Notes under the pieces: generated by a model
Databases searched by the model: none
What the model saw: the letters and a program-made list of their open reading frames with translations, nothing else
Told to the model about the DNA's origin: nothing
Origin: PWXP01 sp040772845
GTDB taxonomy: Bacteria > Planctomycetota > Planctomycetia > Pirellulales > Thermoguttaceae
DNA length: 64,000 bases
Direction of reading: 5' to 3'
Assembly: GCA_040772845.1 (NCBI GenBank)
Contig: JAXGXG010000001.1
Location: 5,704,001-5,768,000, forward strand
Program-made: the position numbers and the translations under genes
Shown here: one piece after another, positions 52,352 through 60,812 of the stretch
How positions within the stretch are numbered: the first letter of the stretch is position 1
How the letters are laid out: every line of letters starts with the position of its first letter

Positions 52352-53719
52352 TTAGACCACCTCCTCGACCACCCAGGGTGCGCGGTATTCGGGTCTGAAA
52401 AGCGCCATCGCCTCGGCATCGTCGATGATTTGCTCGGTCTTCGGATCGATCTTCAGTTTCCGACCGCCGAGCCGGGTACTGATGTTGGCGTAGTGGACCA
52501 GGAGCATGCTGCGGTGGACCTCCTCGACGTCGGCGTTGGGCTGCGTGCGGGTCCTTACCGACTGGACGAAGTTCTCTCTGTGGTCCGGAAATGCATAACG
52601 CCCGTGCATCTCGTCTTTGACCACCGGCTGGCGATCCTTCGTGCGAACGAACACCTGCCAGCCGCCACCCATCCGGCCGATGTACATCACGCCGTTCTCG
52701 CCGTAGAATTCGACTCGGGTGGCATTTTGCGGCCAGTAGGGGAAGATATCACCGTTGCGGACCCCGGGATCGCTACGGAGCATGTAGGGCGTATAGAGGG
52801 TCTGCTCGTAGGTCATCATCATATCGGGGAACTCGAAGATGGCGAGTTGCGAGTCGGGCGTTTCTGCGCCTCCTTCGGTGTTGTAGCGTCTTCCTTCGCA
52901 GTAGGCGCTGCTCGGCTTGTCCGCTCCGCATACCCACCGGGCCAGATCGATCTGGTGAATGCCCTGATACGCCATGTTGCCGCTAGAGTAGTTCCAGAGA
53001 TGCCGCCAGTAAGCGGGAATGGCCCGATTGTATTGGCGCGCCGGCGCCGGGCCGAGCCACATATCCCAGTCGAAAGTCTCGGGCGGATCGGAATCGGGTC
53101 CCACCGGGAAATTGGCTTCGTGACATTGCTCGAACACGCGGCACAGATGGACTTTGCCCAGCTTGCCCTCTTCAAGATAACGTTTGGCGGCCCGGTTGTA
53201 TTCCGCACTGCGGTTGTGCGTGCCGATCTGGACGATCCGGTCGTACTTTCGGGCAGCCGCGATGGCCTGACGGCCTTCCCAGGCATTGTGGCTTTCCGGC
53301 TTCTCGCAGTAGACGTCCTTGCCGGCACGGCAACACAGAATGGTCGCCAGGGCGTGCCAGTGCTGCGGCAAGGCAATCACGGCGGCGTCAACCGAATCGT
53401 CCTCGAGCATCTCACGGAAGTCCTGCACACATTTGGGTTGCTTGCCTCCCTGCCTTGCCGCATACGCCTTTGCCCGCGGCTGGTGCAATTGGCGGTTCAC
53501 ATCGCAAATATAACCGAGTTCGCAATCGTCGCGTTCGAGGAACCCCGTGGCCAGCATGTTGCCCCACCCGCCGACACCGATCATGGCCAGTACCAGGCGT
53601 TCGTTGGCTGGGGCCGAACGGACGGATTTCGCGTTGGCGAGGATCGTTGCCCCGGCTGCAAAGCCGAGTGTGCTGGTGCGAGAACGGTCGAGAAACTGAC
53701 GTCTGCTGAGTCCGGACAT
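52352..53719 (-). CDS. Tat-exported Gfo/Idh/MocA-family oxidoreductase, type I, copy B
   Basis: A 455-residue paralogue of the protein at 44712: Tat signal LSRRQFLDRSRTSTLGFAAG, Rossmann RLVLAMIGVGGWGNMLATG, VYCEKPESHNAWEGRQAI, HQIDLARWVCG, and the same C-terminal EYRAPWVVEEVV. Unlike the type II pair it has diverged throughout (many substitutions, no identical long block). First gene of its run, with the conserved promoter at 53786-53815. Confidence 0.88.
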   Translation of the reverse strand: MSGLSRRQFLDRSRTSTLGFAAGATILANAKSVRSAPANERLVLAMIGVGGWGNMLATGFLERDDCELGYICDVNRQLHQPRAKAYAARQGGKQPKCVQDFREMLEDDSVDAAVIALPQHWHALATILCCRAGKDVYCEKPESHNAWEGRQAIAAARKYDRIVQIGTHNRSAEYNRAAKRYLEEGKLGKVHLCRVFEQCHEANFPVGPDSDPPETFDWDMWLGPAPARQYNRAIPAYWRHLWNYSSGNMAYQGIHQIDLARWVCGADKPSSAYCEGRRYNTEGGAETPDSQLAIFEFPDMMMTYEQTLYTPYMLRSDPGVRNGDIFPYWPQNATRVEFYGENGVMYIGRMGGGWQVFVRTKDRQPVVKDEMHGRYAFPDHRENFVQSVRTRTQPNADVEEVHRSMLLVHYANISTRLGGRKLKIDPKTEQIIDDAEAMALFRPEYRAPWVVEEVV

Positions 53720-53785
53720 GGTGGCCTATCCTTTGGGGGTAAGCGGTTCGCTGATCAAGTTGGAAACCCAATATGCCTTTATGCA

Positions 53786-53815
53786 CTATAGACGGCTACC
53801 GGTCAGTGCGCCAAC
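53786..53815 (-). promoter_or_regulatory. Conserved promoter of the type I Gfo gene, copy B
   Basis: On the minus strand TTGGCG (53815-53810), 18-bp spacer, TATAGT (53791-53786), with the same TTTTTTTACG and TGCATAAAGGC neighbours as at 46149-46178. Confidence 0.7.
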
Positions 53816-53888
53816 GTAAAAAAAGGTCGCAAACTTTTGCACAAAAGGCGCATCGACAGAAGGGTTGCACACCCCCCGGTACTGCGGC

Positions 53889-53937
53889 TCTTCCGTTTCT
53901 GGGTGCATGGCCAGTTCGTAGTTCCGCCTTTGGCCCG
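53889..53937. repeat. Dispersed intergenic repeat, partial copy
   Basis: CTTCCGTTTCTGGGTGCATG followed by CAGTTCGTAGTTCCGCC matches an arm of the palindrome at 22092-22203. Confidence 0.5.
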
Positions 53938-53952
53938 GACTGTTCACGACAG

Positions 53953-54094
53953 GTAGGGTGGGTCAAACAAGCCGCTTCCTTGGTGGGTCATCGGTCGCCG
54001 GTGTCGGCGTTTTTCCAGGCGGCGGGTTGGAAATCAGCTCGGTTGCGGCTTGTGCGGACCCACCAACGATCTACGCGACCTCGACCCACCCAAC
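53953..54094. repeat. Dispersed 140-bp element with inverted ends, copy 2
   Basis: Begins GTAGGGTGGGTCAAA and ends CTCGACCCACCCAAC, so the ends are inverted repeats of each other. Opposite-orientation copy at 46674-46805. Confidence 0.65.
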
Positions 54095-54236
54095 GTCTTG
54101 AGTATGCGACCGTGCCGGCGCCTTCACCTCCCCGCCGGGGAGGTCGGACGCGGTAACGGCCGGGTGGTGCGTGCTGTGTGCCCCGCCAGTCATTTGGAGG
54201 CGACTGGTAAATGCCCTCCCCGGGCCTTTGAGCCCG

Positions 54237-54258
54237 ACCCTCCCGCAAGCGGGAGGGT
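54237..54258. terminator. Hairpin with possible terminator role
   Basis: ACCCTCCCGC-AA-GCGGGAGGGT, 10-bp perfect stem, followed by TAAAA on the plus strand. No long T-run. Confidence 0.3.
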
Positions 54259-54477
54259 AAAAGACGTGGTCCAGACTTGCGCAAAACAACGAGGGTTCGT
54301 CAGCCTCCCCGCGCGCGGCTGCGTTTCGCAATGCGAGGCTTTCGGGTTTACCCCTTTGTTGCCGCCGGACTGTGTGGTAAATTGGCGTGAAACGGCCTCG
54401 GTAGACGGGACTGGGGTATAAACGTCAGGGGCATCTTAGAACGAAAGCCTTGTAGAACGAACACAGGGACGTGTGCC

Positions 54478-57018
54478 ATGGCAAAAAAAGGGAATTGGCG
54501 CAAATCGCAAAGCGGGAGCAAGCTTCTCGAGCGAGCGCAGCGCGAACTGGCCAAAGGAAATGCAAAGACGGCTGTGAAGGATGCCGAAGCCTGCTTTCGC
54601 AAAGACCCTTCGCCGGAGCATCGACAATTCCTGGAAAAGGCCTATGTCAGCCGCGTCGAGCAGCTTCATCGCCTGCGGCTGACCGCCGAATCGCGGGCCG
54701 CCCTGCAGAAACTGCTCGACCTGAAACCGACGGACCCGGAGACTCTGCAGCAGATTCCGCGTTTGCAGGTGATTGTCGGCGATACGCGGGTGGATGCGGG
54801 ATCCGTTCTGGAGCGGGAGCCCGGTTTGTTGATCACCCTGGCCGATCAGGCTGTGCTGGACTCGCGTTCACAAGCCCCGTCGCAGGGGGGTGTTGCCGAC
54901 CAGGTTGCACGCATTCGGGCGGCGCTGGCGGCCGTCGAACGGGGCGAGGACGAGAAGGCTGCGGAAATGCTTCACGACCTTCCGCGTCGCGCGCCGCTTG
55001 GCGACTGGAAGCTGTTTGTTCGGGGGCTATCGGCTTTTTATCAAGGCAACGAGGAGCGAGCGCAGGCGAACTGGCAGCGACTCGACACGGAGCGGCCGGC
55101 CTGCCGTATTGCGCAGACTCTGCTGGTCGCGGCCGGACAGATTCGTCCCGACGCTGCGACCGCGGACATCAGCGTTTCGCTGCCGCAGCTCGAGGCGCAC
55201 ATCCAGACGGATCCGGCGGGGTTTCCGTTGAAAGAACTGGCCGAACACTGGCGCAAGGGCGACTGGAAGGCGTTTTTTCGGGAGTACCGGCAGTTTCGGC
55301 AGCGGTTTGCCAAGAGTCATCCGCAATTGCTGAAGAAGATTGTCGATTTGGCATGGAAGCGATTCGTCCACGACGAACGACACGACAACCTTGATCGGTT
55401 GGAGGCGATCGGCCCGTCACCGCCGTTTGACCCGCACTGGTATCGCGTTTCGGCGCTCGACTGCGAGTTGAGCACGCCCTGGTTCACGCCGGCCCTGGAG
55501 CGCGCGTGGCAGGGTTACCTCGACAGTCTGGAAGAAGCTACGGACATGCGCGAGGAGGATCGCGCTATCGCCGCCGGGCTGGTCCACTACCGTCTGGCCG
55601 AGAGGATGCTTCGTTTTGCGGACCAGTTGGATCGGACGAGCCGATTCCCGTGGACCGATTTCGATGCCGATGATGGCGAAGAACTCCGCAGGAAAGCCGC
55701 GCAGCGCCTTCGCCGGGCGATCGAAAGCTGCCCCAATCTGAAGGATGCCTACCGCGATCTGGCTGAACTCCACGAGGAGTGGAAGGAATTGGCCAAAAGC
55801 GCCGCCGTATTGCGCCGGCTGCTTGCCGTCGACCCGGACGATTTCGACGCGCACGTATGGCTGGCCAACTACCATCTGAGCAAGAACGAGCCGGCCGAGT
55901 CCTCGCCGCACGTGGATGCGGCCGCCCGAATACGGCCGCGCGACCGGCAGTGTAGCGAGCTGCGCTGGAACCAACGCCTTGCGAGTATCCGGGCGCTGGT
56001 CATGCGGCGCAAGTTCAAAGAGGCGAGGCAGCAAGTGGACGAGACCGCGGCGGCCCTGGCGGAAGGGCGCGATGAGCCGTTCGTGCTCGACGTGATGCGC
56101 GCCGCCATCGCATGGAAATCGAAGAACGAAGAGGCGGCCGAGCAGTATTTGGCGGCGGCGTTGGTGCAGGCGGGAGAACCAGCCGTAGTATGGATGGCCA
56201 TGAGCGGCGCGGCCGCGGAATACCGTTTGCCAGGCGCCGTGAAGAAGGACTTCGACAACCGCTTCAAGGCAGCGGTCCAAGCCGCGCCGACGAGCCGCAC
56301 GGCGGGGCTGCTCGCACGGCGGGTTTCCGTGCTGAGGGCCGGCAAACGGAACTATACCGGCCGGTATACCCAGGAGCGGCTCATCTTGAAGTATCTGGAG
56401 CGGTCGCGCCGTGTCGCATGGCAGGAGGCCGACCTGCAAGCGGTTTGCGATATGCTCGAAACGCTTCCCCGATCCAATGAACTGATGAGCGCCCTGGTTG
56501 CCGTGGGTGTGCGGATGTTCCCTGACAATGCGTGGTTTCAATTCTGGCGGGGGAACTGCGAAATCAGCCTTGGCCCCTTCCGCTGCAACCTGAACAAGGC
56601 GATCGCATTCTACCGCCGGGCCGTGGAGTTGGCCCGCGTCTCCAAGGAGCCGGACGACCGCGACATCATCCCGCTTGCCGAACGCGCCTTGTCGGCCGCC
56701 TACGAACTGCGGGAAAGGAGCACTATGTTCGGCGCGGCGCGCGACCGTGACGATGACGAAGATTACGTGTATGACGAGTACGATGATGACGAGTACGATG
56801 ATGACGAGTACGAGGACGACGAGTGCGAGGATGACGATGGCCCCTCCGAATGGGAACGTCAAATGAACCTGTTCGACGGCAACGACGACGATGACGACGA
56901 TGATGACGAACCCTTCGACGCCCGGAAGGCCTTGGCGGAGATCGAGAAGATGATGCCGCCGGAAATCCTTGAGGCCCTTCGGCGGGAGATGGATAAAATG
57001 GGCCTTGGGCCGATATAG
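54478..57018 (+). CDS. Large TPR-like protein with acidic C-terminus, first gene of the chaperone operon
   Basis: An 846-residue cytoplasmic protein. The first 700 residues are helical repeats resembling TPRs (ERAQRELAKGNAKTAVKDAEACFRK; KEARQQVDETAAALAEGRDE; and others). A very acidic stretch (about 756-806: DEYDDDEYDDDEYEDDECED and a run of Asp) precedes a short C-terminal helix (IEKMMPPEILEALRREMDKMG). TPR proteins with acidic tails often dock to Hsp70 or bind unfolded clients, which suits its position before the J, GrpE and Hsp70 genes. No export signal. Family not recognised by name. Confidence 0.8.
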   Translation: MAKKGNWRKSQSGSKLLERAQRELAKGNAKTAVKDAEACFRKDPSPEHRQFLEKAYVSRVEQLHRLRLTAESRAALQKLLDLKPTDPETLQQIPRLQVIVGDTRVDAGSVLEREPGLLITLADQAVLDSRSQAPSQGGVADQVARIRAALAAVERGEDEKAAEMLHDLPRRAPLGDWKLFVRGLSAFYQGNEERAQANWQRLDTERPACRIAQTLLVAAGQIRPDAATADISVSLPQLEAHIQTDPAGFPLKELAEHWRKGDWKAFFREYRQFRQRFAKSHPQLLKKIVDLAWKRFVHDERHDNLDRLEAIGPSPPFDPHWYRVSALDCELSTPWFTPALERAWQGYLDSLEEATDMREEDRAIAAGLVHYRLAERMLRFADQLDRTSRFPWTDFDADDGEELRRKAAQRLRRAIESCPNLKDAYRDLAELHEEWKELAKSAAVLRRLLAVDPDDFDAHVWLANYHLSKNEPAESSPHVDAAARIRPRDRQCSELRWNQRLASIRALVMRRKFKEARQQVDETAAALAEGRDEPFVLDVMRAAIAWKSKNEEAAEQYLAAALVQAGEPAVVWMAMSGAAAEYRLPGAVKKDFDNRFKAAVQAAPTSRTAGLLARRVSVLRAGKRNYTGRYTQERLILKYLERSRRVAWQEADLQAVCDMLETLPRSNELMSALVAVGVRMFPDNAWFQFWRGNCEISLGPFRCNLNKAIAFYRRAVELARVSKEPDDRDIIPLAERALSAAYELRERSTMFGAARDRDDDEDYVYDEYDDDEYDDDEYEDDECEDDDGPSEWERQMNLFDGNDDDDDDDDEPFDARKALAEIEKMMPPEILEALRREMDKMGLGPI

Positions 57019-57144
57019 CCGATATAACGGGTTGAATCGTCCGTAATACCTCGTTACGGGCAGAAGACCCGGCCCGGTTTCACCTTCCCCCTTTCCAAAT
57101 TGTCCTCTGCCGCAACCTGCAATGCCAGCAAGGAGAACCCGACT

Positions 57145-57435
57145 GTGAACGATCCGTACGAAGTGCTCGGACTCGATCCAACCGCCGATTCGGAGACGGT
57201 CCGCCGGCGTTATTTGGAGCTGGTGCGGCAGTATTCGCCCGAGCGAGAACCCGAACGTTTTGCCGCCATTCGGGCGGCCTACGACGAGCTGCGCGATCCG
57301 ATCAAAAGCCTCGAGAAGCGATTGTTCGAACTCGAGGCGGTGTACACGTTCGACAGTCTGCTCAAGCAAGTTCAGCCTGACGTCCGCGCACGTCGAATTC
57401 CGACCGAAACCCTGCTGGCACTTGGAAAACTCTGA
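57145..57435 (+). CDS. Small J-domain protein lacking the HPD motif
   Basis: A 96-residue protein that is almost only a J domain: VNDPYEVLGLDPTADSETVRRRYLELVRQYSPEREPERFAAIR, AYDELRDPIKSLEKRLFELE. In ordinary DnaJ proteins HPD lies between helices II and III and triggers Hsp70 ATP hydrolysis; here the place reads YSPERE. The start is a GTG preceded by AAGGAG. It overlaps the next gene by one base (TGATG). A J-like protein without HPD should bind but not normally stimulate a standard Hsp70. Confidence 0.8.
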   Translation: MNDPYEVLGLDPTADSETVRRRYLELVRQYSPEREPERFAAIRAAYDELRDPIKSLEKRLFELEAVYTFDSLLKQVQPDVRARRIPTETLLALGKL

Positions 57436-58253
57436 TGCGCACCTGGTGGGAGAATGAAGCGACGATCGAGCGGTTTCGCGATTGGCTGGACGAGACCCGC
57501 GAGCAGTCGCAGGCGTTGGCGGGCGTCGAGGCGGCGAAGGCGGCCGGGGTAGCCGGCGCGCGGGCTTGCACGGCGGTGGAGCCGCTGCCGGAGGTTGGTT
57601 TTTTGCAGGTGGTCGAGACGCTTACGGCCTTGCGTCAGGAAGTGAAGCTACAGACGAAGAGTCAGCGCGGGCTGCAGGAAGCGGCGGAAGGCGCGCTGGG
57701 CGGTCTTCACGAAGCCATCCGGCGGTTCGAGTCGGTTCGGGCAAAGGAGGAGGAGGCAGCCTTGCGGGCCGCCCTGCCGCTGGTCGAGGCGTTGATCGGC
57801 CTGGACGAGGCCCTGATGCGCGGCATGGATGCGTTCGAGGCGACTCACCGGCAGATGACCGCCGCCGCGCCGCAGCGGCTGGGCGAGGAACTCGATGCCC
57901 GATTCCAGCGCCAGCGCTGGTGGCGGCGGCGCCGATGGCGCCGCTGGCACGAGCAGGTGCGCGAGCTTGCGTGCGAGGAAATCGCCCGGTTGGTCGCCGA
58001 GGAGTTCGGCCAGCTTATGCAGGGTTACGCCCTGATACGCGAGCGGCTCGGCCGCTCGCTTTCCGAACAGAAGGTGTCGCGGATCGAAACCGAAGGCCGC
58101 CGCGTCGATCCGTCAACCATGACCGTCGTCGCCCTGGTCGACGCCCCGGAGCTCGAACCGGAGACGGTCGTTGAGGAAGTCAGGCCCGGTTATCGCTGGA
58201 AGGACCGGGTGATTCGATTTGCCGAAGTGCGCGCGGTGGCTAACCGCGGGTGA
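57435..58253 (+). CDS. GrpE-like protein
   Basis: A 272-residue protein. The N-terminal two thirds are long helices (LTALRQEVKLQTKSQRGLQE, AEGALGGLHEAIRRFESV, ...LPLVEALIGLDEALMRG), as in the GrpE dimer, with a basic WWRRRRWRRW patch in the middle. The last 60 residues (VDPSTMTVVALVDAPELEPE, TVVEEVRPGYRWKDRVIRFA) match the GrpE beta-domain that contacts Hsp70 and promotes nucleotide exchange. Divergent from housekeeping GrpE; its substrate is presumably the Hsp70 encoded next. Confidence 0.8.
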   Translation: MRTWWENEATIERFRDWLDETREQSQALAGVEAAKAAGVAGARACTAVEPLPEVGFLQVVETLTALRQEVKLQTKSQRGLQEAAEGALGGLHEAIRRFESVRAKEEEAALRAALPLVEALIGLDEALMRGMDAFEATHRQMTAAAPQRLGEELDARFQRQRWWRRRRWRRWHEQVRELACEEIARLVAEEFGQLMQGYALIRERLGRSLSEQKVSRIETEGRRVDPSTMTVVALVDAPELEPETVVEEVRPGYRWKDRVIRFAEVRAVANRG

Positions 58254-58287
58254 AACATTGCCATTTCCAAAGAAGAAGGAGCTTGTC

Positions 58288-60072
58288 ATGGATATCATAC
58301 TGGGCATTGACCTGGGGACCACCAACAGCGTGGTGTCGGTCATCAAGGACGGCAAGCCCGTCGTGTTGTGCGACGAGCTGGGCCAAGGCATTCTGCCCTC
58401 GGTGGTCGGCGTCGACGGCGACGGCCGGCTGCTGGTCGGGCAGCAGGCGCGCAACCAGGCACTGGTGGCGCCCGAACGCACGGTGAAGTCGATCAAGCGG
58501 CAGATGGGCGAAGAGACCGAAGTGTCGATGGCGGGCAACCGGTATTCGCCGCAGGAGATCTCCGCCATGATCCTCCGCACGCTGAAGGACCGTGCGGCAA
58601 AGGCCCTTGGCCAACCGTGCGCGAAGGCGGTCATAACGGTGCCGGCCTTCTTCAGCGAGAACCAGCGAGAGGCCACGCGTCAGGCAGGCGAAATGGCGGG
58701 CCTCGACGTGATGCGGATTATCAACGAGCCGACCGCCGCCTCGTTGGTGTACGAACCGCATACCGAGCGGAACGAGCGGCTGCTCGTATACGATCTCGGC
58801 GGCGGCACGTTCGACGTATCGATCGTCCAGATCGAACAGGGCGTGGTCGAGGTATTGGCCAGCCACGGCGATACGCATCTGGGCGGCGACGACTTCGACC
58901 AACTGCTGCTCGACCACGTATGCGACGCCTTCGCCAAGGAACATGGCGTCGACCTGCGCGAAATCCCCACGGCCCGGTCGCGCATGCTCCAGGCGGTCGA
59001 GGAGGCCAAAAAGCGGCTTTCCTTCGAGGCGTTCACCACAATCGCCGAAGAGTTCATTGCCGAGAAAGACGGCAAGCCGCTGCACGTGAACATGGTCGTC
59101 GAACGCAACGATTACGAGCAGTTGATCGAGTCGCTCTTGAAGAAGACGCTCACCTGCGTCGATGCCGCACTGGACGACGCCAAACTCAATGCCCGGCAGA
59201 TCGACCGGGTGTTGCTGGTGGGCGGCAGTACTCGCACCCCTCTGGTGCATCAACTCCTGGCCGAGCAGTTGCACCATGAACTCCACTCGGAAATCGACCC
59301 GGACCAGTGCGTCGCGCTTGGCGCGGCCGTGCAGGGCGGGTTGATTGCCGGAGTTGACGTGGGGCCCGTGCTGGTCGATATCACCCCGCACACGCTGGGT
59401 ATCCAGATACTCGGCCATTTGCACGGCATGCTCTCGAACAAGGTCTTCTCCGGCGTCATCGAACGTAACACGGCGCTGCCGGCCAGCCGCTCGGAAATCT
59501 ACTACACCTCGTACGACGGGCAAGAGGAGGTCTCGATCGACGTTTATCAGGGCGAGAGCGAGGACGTCCAATTCAACCAGAAGGTGGGCGGTTTCCTGCT
59601 CCAAGGACTCGATAAAGACGCCGAAGAGGGGAACGAAATCCTGGTCCGGTTCCAACTCGATCTGGACGGCATCCTGACCGTCACGGCGGTCGAGCGCAAG
59701 AGCGGGCTCGAAAAGCAGGTTCGCATCGATAACGCCGTTACCCGGTTCCGCGTCAAGAGCCAGGCCGATGCCAGGGCGAAGCTGGCGGTCATGTTCGGCG
59801 ATGCCGACTCCGAGACGGCTGAAGACCGCTCGATCTCGGCGCGAGCGGCCGAGTCCGGCGGCGACGATGAGAATCAGGCTGTATTCGACGCGGCAACCGA
59901 GTTGATCGCGAAAGCGCGGCGGCTGAGTGGGAACGTGCCGGCCGAGGACGCCGACGAGATGCGCAAACTGATTGGCGAGCTTCAAGAGGCCGTCGCAACG
60001 CGCGACGTCGGCCGCGTACAGCACGCATGCGAAGCGCTCGAAGACCTGGTGTTCTACCTGCAGGACGCCTGA
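58288..60072 (+). CDS. Hsp70 (DnaK-like) chaperone, short form
   Basis: A 594-residue Hsp70. ATPase hallmarks: GIDLGTTNSVVSV (6-18), AVITVPAFFSENQREATRQAGEMAG, INEPTAASLVYE, DLGGGTFDVS and LVGGSTRTPLVHQLL. The substrate domain follows (DITPHTLGIQ..., VFSGVIERNTALPASRSEIYYT, GNEILVRFQLDLDGILTVTA), but the lid is short and lacks the EEVD-type tail, making it shorter than a DnaK of about 640 residues. Start by AAGGAG. It probably acts with the J-like and GrpE-like proteins before it rather than with the main DnaK system. Confidence 0.88.
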   Translation: MDIILGIDLGTTNSVVSVIKDGKPVVLCDELGQGILPSVVGVDGDGRLLVGQQARNQALVAPERTVKSIKRQMGEETEVSMAGNRYSPQEISAMILRTLKDRAAKALGQPCAKAVITVPAFFSENQREATRQAGEMAGLDVMRIINEPTAASLVYEPHTERNERLLVYDLGGGTFDVSIVQIEQGVVEVLASHGDTHLGGDDFDQLLLDHVCDAFAKEHGVDLREIPTARSRMLQAVEEAKKRLSFEAFTTIAEEFIAEKDGKPLHVNMVVERNDYEQLIESLLKKTLTCVDAALDDAKLNARQIDRVLLVGGSTRTPLVHQLLAEQLHHELHSEIDPDQCVALGAAVQGGLIAGVDVGPVLVDITPHTLGIQILGHLHGMLSNKVFSGVIERNTALPASRSEIYYTSYDGQEEVSIDVYQGESEDVQFNQKVGGFLLQGLDKDAEEGNEILVRFQLDLDGILTVTAVERKSGLEKQVRIDNAVTRFRVKSQADARAKLAVMFGDADSETAEDRSISARAAESGGDDENQAVFDAATELIAKARRLSGNVPAEDADEMRKLIGELQEAVATRDVGRVQHACEALEDLVFYLQDA

Positions 60073-60077
60073 CCGCC

Positions 60078-60812
60078 ATGCACCGACGTTGGCCTTCCAA
60101 TCGCATGCGGCGGCTGGGCCGATCGGCCGTCATGCCCCTTCGCCGGCGGTCGCTTGGCGGCAGTACGGCGCACCGCCGGCTGCCCGTCGGGCGTCCTCCG
60201 GCGGCGCGTTGCGGCGCGCGGCGGAGTGCGCAGTGCGGAGCGGTGCGTGTGCGGCCGGCTGTTGGGCGCTTCCGGCGATGTCAGGCAGCGCTACGGCGTT
60301 CTCTGCCTGGCGCCCGGCTCGCGCGCCGGCTGCATCCGCTAAGCGGCAGGCCGGCGCGCCTGGCGGTTCATTGCCGATCGGGGTTCAGCCCGGGTCCCCT
60401 TCCGTGCAGTTCGGCCTGGTGGGCGCGTCGTCGCCGGATCGACTTCGCTTTGGAAGCGGCCGATCGCGACCTGGCCTGTTGGAAGGCGACGCTGCCGGAT
60501 GCGGTCAAGCCGTTTCTGGCGGCGAGCGAGGCGGAACTGCGATGTCCCACGTGCAACGCGCGGCAGACCCCATCGCTCGAATGCCGCCGCTGCAAGTGCG
60601 ATCTGACGCTCGTAGCGGCCGTTCACGACCAGCAGCGCCGGCTGCACGCCCAGGTTCTCCGGCAGCTTGCCCAGGGCGACTACCTTGCCGCGCTCGACAC
60701 GGCCCGCGCGCGGGCCTCGCTTATGCCCGATGCCGTCGCCGCCCGCCTCGTAGGCGTGTGTCTGCTATTGTTGGACCGGTTTCACGCAGCCGAGATCCTC
60801 TCCGACAAGTGA
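60078..60812 (+). CDS. Zinc-ribbon protein at the end of the chaperone operon
   Basis: A 244-residue frame. The last 120 residues are convincing: helical DRDLACWKATLPDAVKPFLAAS, a zinc ribbon CPTCNARQTPSLECRRCKCDL, then helices (RRLHAQVLRQLAQGDYLAAL, VAARLVGVCLLLLDRF). The first 120 residues are very Arg-rich (MHRRWPSNRMRRLGRSAV...) and may partly be out-of-frame read-through, so the true start could be further down. It begins 5 nt after the Hsp70 stop and probably belongs to the same transcript. Function unknown; it ends exactly where the repeat array begins. Confidence 0.5.
   Translation: MHRRWPSNRMRRLGRSAVMPLRRRSLGGSTAHRRLPVGRPPAARCGARRSAQCGAVRVRPAVGRFRRCQAALRRSLPGARLARRLHPLSGRPARLAVHCRSGFSPGPLPCSSAWWARRRRIDFALEAADRDLACWKATLPDAVKPFLAASEAELRCPTCNARQTPSLECRRCKCDLTLVAAVHDQQRRLHAQVLRQLAQGDYLAALDTARARASLMPDAVAARLVGVCLLLLDRFHAAEILSDK

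Larger units (their letters stand above)
53720..54477. other. Repeat-rich intergenic region before the chaperone operon
   Basis: About 760 bases without a gene: the promoter above, one arm of the 22092-type repeat (53889-53937), the 53953-54094 element, and small hairpins at 54125-54141 (CCTCCCCG/CGGGGAGG) and 54237-54258 (ACCCTCCCGC/GCGGGAGGGT, then TAAAA). The last 60 bases should hold the operon promoter. Confidence 0.55.
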
